Below are positions 1 through 7,060 of a stretch of 30,631 nucleotides of DNA, piece by piece. Source of the stretch: Paracoccaceae bacterium (GTDB taxonomy: Bacteria; Pseudomonadota; Alphaproteobacteria; Rhodobacterales; Rhodobacteraceae); assembly GCA_023254015.1 (NCBI GenBank), contig JALQYS010000168.1:1-30631 (forward strand). Reading direction: 5' to 3'. The notes below the pieces were generated by a model. The model was not told where the DNA came from. It searched no databases and was given only the letters and a program-made list of their open reading frames with translations. A program made the position numbers and the translations under genes. Every line of letters begins with the position of its first letter. Position 1 is the stretch's first letter.

Positions 1-50
1 TGAAGTCGCCAAACTCCACCTCGAACATACACCTCGATGGCCACCCAGGA

Positions 51-737
51 TCACACCGCCGACGGCGATGAAATTACACCAGCTCCTCGGACGCTAACGA
101 CGGTGGCCCATTCGCTGAAGCTGAGGTTGGTGGTGATCACGACGCTGGTGCGTTCGTAGAGTTTGCTGAGCAGGTGGAACAGCAACGCCCCGCCTGAGGC
201 ACTGAACGGCAGATATCCGAGTTCGTCCAAGATGACGAGGTCGAGCCTGGTCAGGCTTTCGGCAATCTGGCCTGCCTTGCCTTTGGCCTTTTCCTGTTCG
301 AGGGCATTGACCAGTTCGATGGTAGAGAAGAAGCGGACCTTGCGGCGATGATGCTCGATCGCCTGGATGCCAAGAGCAGTCGCGACATGGGTCTTGCCGG
401 TGCCTGGGCCACCGATCAGGACGACATTCTGGGCCCCATCCATGAACTCACCGCGATGCAGGGCCCTGATGGTGGCCTCGTTGATCTCGCTGGCGGCGAA
501 GTCGAAGCCCGAAAGGTCTTTATAGGCCGGGAAGCGTGCCGCTTTCATGTGATAGGCGATGGAGCGCACCTCGCGTTCGGCCAATTCGGCCTTCAGCAGT
601 TGCGACAGGATCGGGATGGTGGCCTCAAAGGCCGGGGCGCCCTGTTCGATGAGATCTTCGACGGCTTGGGCCATGCCATACATCTTCAGGCTGCGGAGCA
701 TGATGACGACAGCAGCGGCAGCAGGATCATGACGCAT
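51..737 (-). CDS. istB: IS21-family ATP-binding helper protein IstB, C-terminally truncated
   Basis: Helper ATPase of IS21 transposition, related to DnaC/DnaA-type AAA+ proteins. It contains a Walker A motif (GGPGTGKTH) and a Walker B motif (LVILDELGY), followed by the family segment ending TTNLSFSEWAT. I start it at the ATG at 737 (MRHDP), which overlaps the end of istA by 11 nt; an upstream in-frame ATG at 842 would lie entirely inside istA. After about residue 213 the family sequence is replaced by 15 unrelated residues ending at a stop at 51-53. Roughly the last 35 residues of a normal IstB are missing, so the protein may not work. The Walker motifs and istA neighbour make the family certain. 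Confidence 0.88.
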   Translation of the reverse strand: MRHDPAAAAVVIMLRSLKMYGMAQAVEDLIEQGAPAFEATIPILSQLLKAELAEREVRSIAYHMKAARFPAYKDLSGFDFAASEINEATIRALHRGEFMDGAQNVVLIGGPGTGKTHVATALGIQAIEHHRRKVRFFSTIELVNALEQEKAKGKAGQIAESLTRLDLVILDELGYLPFSASGGALLFHLLSKLYERTSVVITTNLSFSEWATVVSVRGAGVISSPSAV

Positions 738-2369
738 GGCGGCCTCCCGCGATCTGGCTCCGCAGGGCGTCATAACGCTCGACATTGGCCTTGGGTTCGC
801 GCCGCAGGGCCAGCGCTTGCGGGGTATCCAACGGTGGACCACCGATGACCTTGCCGTCGACCAGGCGGTGCAGGAGGTTCAACACATGGGTCTTGGTCGG
901 CACGCCCTCGGCTAGCGCCAGTTCCACGGCGGTCAGCACGGCCTGTTCATCGTGATGCAAGACGAGCGCGAGGATGTCGACCATCTCGCGGTCACCGCCG
1001 GGCTTGCGCAGCATGTGCTCCTGCAACTGCCTGAAGGCAGATGGCAATTCGAGGAAGGGTGCCCCATTCCGAAGAGCGCCAGGCTTCCTTTGCACGACCG
1101 CCAGATAATGCCGCCAGTCGTAGATCGTCTTCGCAGGCAGCTTATGGCTGCGCTGGATAATGCGGGTATGTTCGCACAGGATCTGGCCTTCCGCAGCCAC
1201 GACCAGCCGGTCGGGGTAGACGCGCAGGCTGACAGGCCGATTCGCAAATGATGCTGGAACGCTGTAGCGGTTGCGTTCAAAGCTTATCAGGCAGGTGGGC
1301 GAGACGCGCTTGCTAATCTCAATGAAGCCGTCGAAGGCCACCGGCAAGGGCATCAAGGCTGCCCGTTCCTCAGTCCAGGCGTCGGCGATTTTTCCAGGCA
1401 GCGTGCCATGAGCCGTCTCATGCCACAGAGCGATGCAACGTTGTTCCAGCCAGTCATTCAGCGCGGCAAGATCGGGAAAGTCCGGCATGCCTTGCAGCAT
1501 CTGATGGCGGGAGTCGCGGACGTTCTTCTCAACCTGCCCCTTCTCCCAACCCGCTGCTGGATTGCAGAAGTCAGGCTCGAAGACATAGTGGTTTGCCATC
1601 GCCAGGAAGCGGATATTGACCTGCCGCGCCTTGCCACGGCCCACAAGATCCACCGCTGTGCGCATGTTGTCATAGATCCCGCGTTCCGGCACGCCGCCGA
1701 AAACTCGGAATGCATGCCAGTGGGCGTCGAACAGCATCTCGTGGGTCTGCAAGGGATAGGCCCGCAAGAGAAACGCCCGGCTGTGCGACAGCTTGATATG
1801 GGCGACCTGGAGCTTCATGCGCTCGCCGCCGACAACCGCAAAATCCTCGCTCCAGTCGAACTGGAACGCCTCGCCGGGGCGGAAAGCCAGTGGGACAAAG
1901 GTGCCGCGCCCCGTCGTTTGTTCCTCGCGCTGCCGATCTGCTTTCCACTGTCGCGCAAAGGCCGCCACACGGTTGTAGGAGCCGGTGAAGCCAAGAGCGA
2001 CGAGATCGGCATGCATCTTCTTCAGCGTGTGCCGATCTTTGCGTCCCTTCTTCGCATTGGTTTTGAGCCAGCCTGCCAGCGTTTCAGCAAAAGGATCAAG
2101 CTTGCTCGACCGTTCCGGCGTCGCGAACTTGGGCTCGATTGTATCGGCCTTCAGATACTTCTTGATGGTATTGCGCGACAACCCGGTGCGGCGCTCGATC
2201 TCCCGGATCGCCAAACCCTGACGCAGGCGTAGCTTCCGAATAACGTTCAGTAGTCCCATGTCGATCACTCCTTTGACCCCCTCGCTCTTCGCTTGGGGGA
2301 GGGTCACATGGGTCAAATCTCAGTGGAAATTATGCGCCTACCCGGGTCACTTCTCAGTGGAAATCAACA
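99..2369 (-). mobile_element. IS21-family insertion sequence, truncated at the istB end
   Basis: Transposition unit made of istA and istB. The istA-side terminus is recognisable: read on the minus strand it begins TGTTGATTTCCACTGAGAAG at 2369, and a second copy of the CAGTGGAAAT core lies at 2321-2330. Paired terminal and subterminal repeats of this kind are typical of IS21 relatives. The other end is missing: istB homology stops at about position 99 and runs straight into sequence I do not recognise (1-98). The element is therefore broken on the left, probably by a later insertion or recombination, and is unlikely to move on its own. It marks the edge of the plasmid backbone. Confidence 0.85.
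727..2259 (-). CDS. istA: IS21-family transposase IstA
   Basis: DDE transposase of the IS21 family, about 510 residues, full length for the family. The N-terminus carries a helix-turn-helix (LAIREIERRTGLSRNTIKKY) for binding the IS ends. The catalytic core shows the expected acidic positions: D in FQFDWSED, D in YDNMRTAV, and E in GWEKGQVEKNVR. The start is the ATG at 2259 (MGLLNVIRK); a longer open frame to 2316 runs into the subterminal repeats and is less likely. istB follows with an 11-nt overlap, suggesting translational coupling. The gene looks intact although its partner istB is truncated. Confidence 0.93.
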   Translation of the reverse strand: MGLLNVIRKLRLRQGLAIREIERRTGLSRNTIKKYLKADTIEPKFATPERSSKLDPFAETLAGWLKTNAKKGRKDRHTLKKMHADLVALGFTGSYNRVAAFARQWKADRQREEQTTGRGTFVPLAFRPGEAFQFDWSEDFAVVGGERMKLQVAHIKLSHSRAFLLRAYPLQTHEMLFDAHWHAFRVFGGVPERGIYDNMRTAVDLVGRGKARQVNIRFLAMANHYVFEPDFCNPAAGWEKGQVEKNVRDSRHQMLQGMPDFPDLAALNDWLEQRCIALWHETAHGTLPGKIADAWTEERAALMPLPVAFDGFIEISKRVSPTCLISFERNRYSVPASFANRPVSLRVYPDRLVVAAEGQILCEHTRIIQRSHKLPAKTIYDWRHYLAVVQRKPGALRNGAPFLELPSAFRQLQEHMLRKPGGDREMVDILALVLHHDEQAVLTAVELALAEGVPTKTHVLNLLHRLVDGKVIGGPPLDTPQALALRREPKANVERYDALRSQIAGGRHAS

Positions 2370-2399
2370 TACGGGGCTTAACGTGTTCGCGATGGGTAC

Positions 2400-2576
2400 T
2401 CACGACCGCTGTTCTTCAGCGTTCTTAAGAAGCTCGATACCGTGCCGAAAAGCTTCTACCTGGGTGATACCCCTCTCAGCGCACCAGACCTTGAACGCGC
2501 GCCGTTCGCGTTCCGGGACCTTCAGGTTGATGCTGACCAGTTCATCCAGGGGGTCCTGTTCTGCTTTCTCAGCCAT
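2400..2576 (-). CDS. Small ribbon-helix-helix-like plasmid protein
   Basis: A 58-residue protein beginning MAEKAEQDPLDELVSINLKV and ending KNAEEQRS. A short beta strand (VSINLKVP) is followed by two predicted helices (ERERRAFKVWCAER, and ITQVEAFRHGIELLK), the pattern of MetJ/Arc-type ribbon-helix-helix DNA-binding proteins. Small proteins of this kind on plasmids act as partition or copy-control repressors. It is transcribed away from the origin and the rep gene, starting about 80 nt from the DnaA box. The ribosome binding site is weak (AAGG about 10 nt upstream). A regulatory role in replication or partition is inferred from its position. Its 3' end lies only 30 nt from the IS21 terminus, so the IS may have removed a downstream partner. 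Confidence 0.6.
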   Translation of the reverse strand: MAEKAEQDPLDELVSINLKVPERERRAFKVWCAERGITQVEAFRHGIELLKNAEEQRS

Positions 2577-2654
2577 CTCGGATCGCCTTCACTGGTAGAT
2601 TTCTTCCTTTCAAGGTATGCACTTTGGAACCCGCTGTCACCCTTGAATGAAGAC

Positions 2655-2937
2655 TTATCCACAGCAGTGGAGTGTTATTTCTGTGTTAAATAGTGTGTTA
2701 CGCGAATCGGCTATTTTTTAAGTATTTGATAAACAACATGAAATCCTCTCTTTTCCAAACTGCTGGTGTGTAGAGTATCGATTAATGGTGGGTAGACTAG
2801 CGAGGAATGGTGTGTAGAGTGTCGATGAATACAAGATTTGGGGAGCTGACCTTTTCTGCTCGGTGGGTAGACTAGCGAAGAACCTCGCAGGCTGACAGGA
2901 AAACCCGCACCTGCTGGTGGGTAGAGTATCGAAGAAT
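2655..2937 (+). other. Putative plasmid replication origin: DnaA box, AT-rich tract, iterons
   Basis: TTATCCACA at 2655-2663 is a perfect DnaA-box consensus. It is followed by an AT-rich stretch at 2671-2745 with three GTGTTA copies, a likely melting region, then by five iterons just upstream of the initiator gene. This order (DnaA box, AT-rich region, iterons, rep) is the classic theta-origin layout. The GC content drops sharply relative to the flanking genes. Functional assignment is inference from this arrangement. Confidence 0.72.
2764..2937 (+). repeat. Five iterons (22-bp period) upstream of rep
   Basis: Core GGTGKGTAGASTAKCGA. Copies lie at 2764-2786, 2786-2808 and 2808-2830 (tandem, 22-bp period), then at 2861-2883 and 2915-2937 (spaced by 53 and 54 bp). 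The last copy runs into the start codon of the initiator gene at 2936. Initiator binding to the promoter-proximal copies would couple origin control to rep autoregulation; that part is inference. Confidence 0.8.
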
Positions 2938-3988
2938 GGCGAGGCCGCGACAGAGAACAACCCTCCTGCCCCAGCGACACACGGAGCCTGACCTCTTCGT
3001 GTGCGACATCCTTGACGCGACTCCCAAGAGCGATCGCGCCTCCATGGAACACCCCCTGTTCTCCTTGTCTGTCAAGAAAGATATGGCCCCCTTCCAGTAC
3101 GAGCATGGTAGTCTGAAAGTGATGATCACCCCTTCCGCATTGGAGGGGCGTGCCAACGTATTTGACCGGGATATTTTGATCTACGTTCTTAGCCAGCTGA
3201 TGGCTGCCAAGAACGAGGGACACGAAATCAGTCGTCGCGTCCGGGTCTCAGCATACGATCTTCTCAAATCCACCAACCGCCACACGACCGGTCAGGCTTA
3301 CGCTACGTTAAAGCGCGCCCTCACCCGTCTCCAGTTCACGCAGATCCAAACCAACCTCCACGATCATGGACTGGGCGAATGGCGGTCGTTCTCTTTCCTC
3401 ACCGACGCGAAGATCGTGAAGGAGGACGCGACAGGAAGGCTCTTAAGTGTTGAGCTGGAGGTGGGCGACTGGCTCATCAAGGCTATCGAGAACCAGAACG
3501 TCCTGACCCTGCATAGGTCATACTTCCAGCTCAGGAAACCGCTTGAGAGGAGGCTTTACGAACTCGCCCGGAAGCATTGCGGGAAGCAGTCCGTTTGGCG
3601 GATCGGTTTGGACAAGCTCCAGCATAAGACGGGGTCCACCTCGACGGAGAAAGAGTTCAAGCGCCTGGTGAAGGCGATCTGTCAGACGGACGAGGAGCAG
3701 TCCCATATGCCGGATTACAGCTTCCGGCTGATGCACGACGTTCTCGAGGTTTCTCCTAAACCCGATTTCATCGATGCATATGCGGACAAGCCCACCGTCA
3801 CGTCAGAGGTGACCGTTCGCCTCTCCGGGGACGTCTATGACAAGGCGCGCGAGGCCGCTCCGGGATGGGACGTCTACTTCTTGGAAAGTGAGTGGCGGAT
3901 GTGGATGGACGCGCCTCCTCGTGACCCCAACGCTGCGTTCATCGGGTTTTGTCGGAAGTGGTTTGAGAGGCGCGGGCGACCAACCTGA
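2936..3988 (+). CDS. repA: Plasmid replication initiator RepA (RPA family)
   Basis: Initiator of theta-type plasmid replication, 350 residues. It matches the Replication initiator protein A family seen on alphaproteobacterial plasmids. Family landmarks visible in order: DLFVCDILDATPKSDRASMEHP near residue 20-40, FDRDILIYVLSQLMAA, RVSAYDLLKSTNR, LTLHRSYFQLRKPLERRLYELARKHCG, and KTGSTSTEKEFKRLVKAI. It would bind the iterons directly upstream. The ATG at 2936 lies inside the fifth iteron and has no strong Shine-Dalgarno sequence, but conserved sequence begins within the first 20 residues, so the true start cannot be far downstream. The gene looks intact. parA follows after a 120-bp repeat-bearing gap. 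Confidence 0.88.
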   Translation: MARPRQRTTLLPQRHTEPDLFVCDILDATPKSDRASMEHPLFSLSVKKDMAPFQYEHGSLKVMITPSALEGRANVFDRDILIYVLSQLMAAKNEGHEISRRVRVSAYDLLKSTNRHTTGQAYATLKRALTRLQFTQIQTNLHDHGLGEWRSFSFLTDAKIVKEDATGRLLSVELEVGDWLIKAIENQNVLTLHRSYFQLRKPLERRLYELARKHCGKQSVWRIGLDKLQHKTGSTSTEKEFKRLVKAICQTDEEQSHMPDYSFRLMHDVLEVSPKPDFIDAYADKPTVTSEVTVRLSGDVYDKAREAAPGWDVYFLESEWRMWMDAPPRDPNAAFIGFCRKWFERRGRPT

Positions 3989-3991
3989 TGC

Positions 3992-4099
3992 ACGGTTTCA
4001 GATTGAAAGCCGGTTACTTATTTATTTCCGGTTAACGAAATAAATTCGGTATAGGAAATATTTCCGGTCTGAGATATAAATCCGGTAAATTTAATGTGG
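3992..4099 (+). repeat. Six 18-bp-phased YCGGT repeats, candidate partition site
   Basis: The pentamer YCGGT (ACGGT in the first copy) occurs at 3992, 4010, 4028, 4046, 4064 and 4082, exactly 18 bp apart each time. Each is followed by an AT-rich half, with a consensus near YCGGT-N4-RAAATWWWT in the middle copies. The array fills the gap between rep and parA. An evenly phased direct-repeat array immediately upstream of parA is what a centromere (parS) and/or parAB operator would look like. The phasing is read directly; the function is inferred. Confidence 0.72.
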
Positions 4100-4109
4100 A
4101 GACCTCGGG

Positions 4110-4778
4110 ATGCCCGTCATCGTTCTAGCCAGCCCGAAGGGCGGGGTCGGGAAATCGACCTGCTCTGTCATCCTCGCGTCCGAGTTCGCCCGGATGGGGG
4201 CGGATGTCACCGTCCTGGATTGCGACCCGAATAAATCCCTCAGCCGGTGGGCGTCACACGGTTTACCGAAGGGCGTTACCCTTCATGGGGACATCGGACG
4301 GGCCGAGATCGTCCCAACGATCCGGGCCGCTGACGGGGATGGAAAGATCGTGATCGTGGACCTTGAAGGGGTAGCGTCCCAGCTCGTCAGCCGGGCGATC
4401 TCCCAGGCGGACCTCGTCATCGTTCCTATGCAGGCGACCGCTCTGGATGCTGAAATCGGATCAGAGGCGTTGGCGCTGGTCCGGGAAGAGGAGGAGGCGC
4501 TCGGCCGCAGGATCCGGCACGCGGTCGTTCTGACGAAGACGTCTGCTGCGGTAAAGAGCCGGGTCCAGAAGGAGCTCGAGGAGCAGCTCCGGGGCGCGGG
4601 GATTGACCTGATCGAACCGTCACTCGTCGCGCGCGCGGCATTCTCCGAGATATTCGCTTACGGCGGCGACCTGACCAGCATGATGAATGACCCGGAGATG
4701 CGAACGGGAGGGAAGGTGGATAAGGCGCTCGAGAACGCGCATGGATTCACGGAGGCGGTGTATGAGCGGCTCAAATAG
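4110..4778 (+). CDS. parA: ParA-family partition ATPase
   Basis: Walker-type ATPase of plasmid segregation, 222 residues, the size of the short ParA class without an N-terminal DNA-binding domain. A deviant Walker A motif (KGGVGKST) lies at residues 10-17, Walker A' is in VTVLDCDPNKSL, and Walker B-like VIVDLEG follows. A GGAG ribosome binding site sits 8 nt before the ATG. The phased YCGGT array lies directly upstream and a small ParB-like gene overlaps its 3' end by 17 nt. The ATPase would move ParB-bound plasmid copies over the nucleoid. Short ParA proteins lacking an HTH usually leave repression of the operon to the small partner protein. Confidence 0.9.
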   Translation: MPVIVLASPKGGVGKSTCSVILASEFARMGADVTVLDCDPNKSLSRWASHGLPKGVTLHGDIGRAEIVPTIRAADGDGKIVIVDLEGVASQLVSRAISQADLVIVPMQATALDAEIGSEALALVREEEEALGRRIRHAVVLTKTSAAVKSRVQKELEEQLRGAGIDLIEPSLVARAAFSEIFAYGGDLTSMMNDPEMRTGGKVDKALENAHGFTEAVYERLK

Positions 4779-5046
4779 GTTGTCCGGCCTGAAGGCCCGG
4801 CCCAAGGATACGTCCGTTGCGGAGGTCCGTCGCGTTGACGAAGTCGGGGAGGCGAGGGGGTTCGTGGACCGGTCCCCCAGAAAAAAGCCGGGCCGTAAGC
4901 CTAGCCCGCGGACGCACCAGCTTCACCCGAAGGTTTTCCCGGAGGTGGGGGAGGCGATCGCGGCCGAGGCGGAGCGTCTGGGAATCACCCAGGGTCAGCT
5001 GCTCGAGCAGATGTGGGAATTATACAGAACCAGAACGGAAACATAG
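4762..5046 (+). CDS. Small ParB-like partition protein
   Basis: A 94-residue protein beginning MSGSNRLSG. It has a basic, Pro-rich N-terminal half with an RKKPGRK patch (about residues 43-49) and a C-terminal domain (about 50-92) with the pattern THQLHPKVFPEVGEAI...GITQGQLLEQMWELY. A strand followed by two helices suggests a ribbon-helix-helix DNA-binding fold. I chose the ATG at 4762 because GGAGG lies 6 nt upstream and because this start overlaps parA by 17 nt, a coupling typical of parAB pairs; a longer in-frame start would lie deep in parA. It is the probable centromere-binding partner of ParA. I do not recognise a close family by sequence alone. Confidence 0.68.
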   Translation: MSGSNRLSGLKARPKDTSVAEVRRVDEVGEARGFVDRSPRKKPGRKPSPRTHQLHPKVFPEVGEAIAAEAERLGITQGQLLEQMWELYRTRTET

Positions 5047-5099
5047 GAAGGCTACATTTCGTTCTTCTCTAATAAACCTGCACGACATATCGTGATTTC

Positions 5100-5345
5100 A
5101 TGCAGCTCGACATCTTTCCTGATCAAGCCCGGCTCCGCCGTGAAGACCCATCTCAGAACATGAGGCGCTTCTACCGCATGGTCATCCAGCCTGACCTTTT
5201 CGGGGGCGCAAGCCTCATCCGGGAATGGGGCCGGATCGGGAGTCCTGGCACTGTCCGGATTGACCACCACCCTGATGAGGGTATGGCGGTCACCGCCCTC
5301 ATGGCGCTCGCCATAGAGAAACGCCGCCGCGGGTATGCGCTCTAA
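5100..5345 (+). CDS. WGR domain protein
   Basis: An 81-residue protein that is almost entirely one WGR domain. The signature is visible in FYRMVIQPDLFGG, IREWGRIGSPGTVR, and a C-terminal helix (GMAVTALMALAIEKRRRGY). WGR domains occur in PARP-like and MolR proteins and as single-domain proteins on Rhizobiales and Rhodobacterales plasmids; a nucleic-acid-binding role is proposed for the domain in general. It lies 53 nt after the parB-like gene on the same strand. Its stop is only 11 nt from the end of the convergent secreted-protein gene. The domain call is secure; the biological role is unknown. Confidence 0.82.
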   Translation: MQLDIFPDQARLRREDPSQNMRRFYRMVIQPDLFGGASLIREWGRIGSPGTVRIDHHPDEGMAVTALMALAIEKRRRGYAL

Positions 5346-5355
5346 CTGCTCCCGG

Positions 5356-6129
5356 TTACGGCGCAGCCTGGATACGAAGTTCATACGATATATTCTGGAC
5401 CGCATTTCCTCCGGGACTGTCCGGGTTCGTGTAGAACGCCCGAAACTCCAGACGGTGATCGCCCGGGGGCAGGGGCGCCAACATGACCCAATACCCGTCC
5501 GTCGCACTCGGGAAGAATGGGCGCGGTTCCAGGTCCGGCGCCGCGCGTCCCGCCAGATCGAAACAGGCCGCAGGCCTGATCCGGGTCCGCTGGAGGTTCG
5601 GGAACTGGACGCCATCGAGTTCGAGATTGAGATAGACGTACCGGTCATTATTCTGAGCGGCCTCGGCGCGGACCTCGTCGCAGGTCCGGGTCTGTCCGGG
5701 CGCCGTTGTCACGACGGTATTGATGATCGGGAAGAAGAGGAAACGCCCCTCTGGAATGGTACAAGCCCTGTGGATCCGGGCCGTGCCGAACCCGCCCGCG
5801 AGATACCAGACAGGCTCTTGTTGATTGACGCCGCACAGACGCCCGTCGGTGTCCCGGATCGGGCTCTGATCCGTCGGCATAGAGAAGGCCCACTGCCACC
5901 AGTCCTGCGCGTACCAGGCGAGGTCACGGTCTGCGATGATGCTGTCTGGTGGGAGCACCGGGCCCACCGGATCAGCCACCGCTCCGGAAGCGCTGGTCAG
6001 GAAGAGGGCCAGGAGGACCCGCGAACAGGCTGATAGGGGCCTCTGGGCGATGAGACAGGCGTGTCTCTTCCCATTCCCCGAGGGGTCAGCGATTATCGTC
6101 GCGATATCTGGATCGGGAGCACGTAACAT
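5356..6129 (-). CDS. Secreted protein of unknown function
   Basis: A protein of roughly 257 residues with an internal-looking signal peptide (SRVLLALFLTSASGAVADP), then a mature domain with conserved-looking blocks: WYAQDWWQWAFSMPTDQSP, VWYLAGGFG, CTIPEGRFLFFPIINTV, and a C-terminal beta-rich part. I recall similar W-W-Q-W...P-I-N proteins as hypothetical exported proteins in Proteobacteria; no function is known to me. The start is uncertain. The ATG at 6129 puts about 35 residues before the hydrophobic core and overlaps the divergent DUF192 gene start; no nearer ATG or GTG exists. A non-standard start, or a larger promoter-free overlap, is possible. Several Cys residues in the mature part could form disulfides in the periplasm. 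Confidence 0.62.
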   Translation of the reverse strand: MLRAPDPDIATIIADPSGNGKRHACLIAQRPLSACSRVLLALFLTSASGAVADPVGPVLPPDSIIADRDLAWYAQDWWQWAFSMPTDQSPIRDTDGRLCGVNQQEPVWYLAGGFGTARIHRACTIPEGRFLFFPIINTVVTTAPGQTRTCDEVRAEAAQNNDRYVYLNLELDGVQFPNLQRTRIRPAACFDLAGRAAPDLEPRPFFPSATDGYWVMLAPLPPGDHRLEFRAFYTNPDSPGGNAVQNISYELRIQAAP

Positions 6130-6625
6130 GATGATCACAGACCTTTTTCGCAGGGCGGCTCTGGCCGCGGTCATCGGGAGCCTCGCGCCGACCTTCGCCA
6201 GCGCCGATACCCCCACCTGTAACGTGACATCCCTATCGATCGAAACCCAGCAGGGCGCAGTTTCTGTCTCCGTCGAGGTCGCAGCAACTCCAGAAACGCG
6301 CGAAACCGGTCTGATGAACCGGACCGAACTCGCTCCGGACGCAGGGATGCTGTTCGTCTATCCGCCTGACAGGGCCATCGCCCTCTGGATGAAGAACACG
6401 TTGATTCCTCTCGACATGCTGTTCATCGACGACGCGGGGGTCATTCAGTTCATAAAACACGAGGCGCAGCCGCATGACTTGACGCCGGTTCCGGGCCCCA
6501 CTGGGATAGCGGCGCGAGCCGCCCTTGAGCTGAACGGTGGGCGGGCAGCCGCCCTCGGGATTGTGCTCGGGGATCGAATCCGGCCCATTTGGGCGGAGGA
6601 AGGTACGGGCTGCGAAGGTTCCTAA
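6128..6625 (+). CDS. Exported DUF192 family protein
   Basis: A 165-residue protein with a signal peptide (FRRAALAAVIGSLAPTFASA) and a DUF192 domain. The family hallmarks are visible: VEVAATPETRETGLMNRTEL (usual RxxGLMxR), GMLFVYP, ALWMKNTLIPLDMLFID (usual WMKNTxxPLDMxFI), and AALELNGGRAAALGI near the end. DUF192 proteins are small exported beta-rich domains whose biochemical role is unsettled. A GGGAG motif lies 9 nt before the ATG at 6128; a second ATG follows immediately. The gene is divergent from, and slightly overlaps, the other secreted protein gene, so the two may share a control region. The family assignment is firm. Confidence 0.85.
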   Translation: MMITDLFRRAALAAVIGSLAPTFASADTPTCNVTSLSIETQQGAVSVSVEVAATPETRETGLMNRTELAPDAGMLFVYPPDRAIALWMKNTLIPLDMLFIDDAGVIQFIKHEAQPHDLTPVPGPTGIAARAALELNGGRAAALGIVLGDRIRPIWAEEGTGCEGS

Positions 6626-6674
6626 CGCGGAACCGCAACCGCCGTCTCGGGCGCGTTGCGTCCCATAGACAGGC

Positions 6675-6926
6675 ATGTCAGATAGGCCCCCTCATCAACC
6701 ACGACCAGATTCACCGATGCACCTTTCCGAGACTGACCGCGAAACGCTGTTGAAAACCCTTAATACCAGATCCCCAGAGCTTATTCAGGCGCGCATGGCG
6801 AATGCTCTCCTGCTGCTGGCGGAGGGGCTGAGCACGGAAGACGTGGCGGGTCTTCTTTTTCTCGATGAGGCGAGCGTCGCCGGGTGGCAGGCCCTGTTTT
6901 CGAAACGGAATCCGAAGGCGGCGTGA
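6675..6926 (+). CDS. Small helix-turn-helix protein (IS630 N-terminal-like)
   Basis: An 83-residue protein whose core (LSETDRETLLKTLNTRSPEL, then ARMANALLLLAEGLSTEDVAGLLFLDEASVAGW) resembles the N-terminal helix-turn-helix of IS630-type transposases and related stand-alone regulators. The rest of an IS630 transposase (second DNA-binding half and DDE core) is absent downstream. It is therefore either a free-standing small DNA-binding protein or a relic of a transposase. The start at 6675 has only a weak AGG ribosome site; an internal ATG at 6717 would still include the whole helix-turn-helix. The convergent helicase gene ends 134 nt downstream. Confidence 0.6.
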   Translation: MSDRPPHQPRPDSPMHLSETDRETLLKTLNTRSPELIQARMANALLLLAEGLSTEDVAGLLFLDEASVAGWQALFSKRNPKAA

Positions 6927-7060
6927 CGCTCTCACGCCATGGGGGGGGCGGCTCGGGCCTGATTTAACACTTTTGGCAATGGTGTTGAGGGTCTAAGCGC
7001 CGGGACCGGCGGAACAGTGAGCAGATCGGCGGGGCAGCGGGCCTGTTCCAGCTTTCAGGT

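Noticed and set aside
348..848. Plus-strand open frame opposite istB
   Set aside because: It is the antisense shadow of istB in GC-rich codons, with no ribosome site or family pattern.
1408..2232. 274-codon plus-strand frame opposite istA
   Set aside because: istA shows all catalytic motifs on the minus strand; the opposite frame is an antisense shadow.
2764..2937. CRISPR-like array
   Set aside because: The first three repeats are contiguous with no spacers, and the location and layout fit plasmid iterons.
2711..3223. Minus-strand frame across the iterons and the start of rep
   Set aside because: Its sequence contains repeated YPP-like peptides produced by translating the iterons, and it conflicts with the conserved rep gene.
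6675..6926. Complete IS630 element
   Set aside because: Only an N-terminal helix-turn-helix is present; no DDE core or terminal repeats were found around it.
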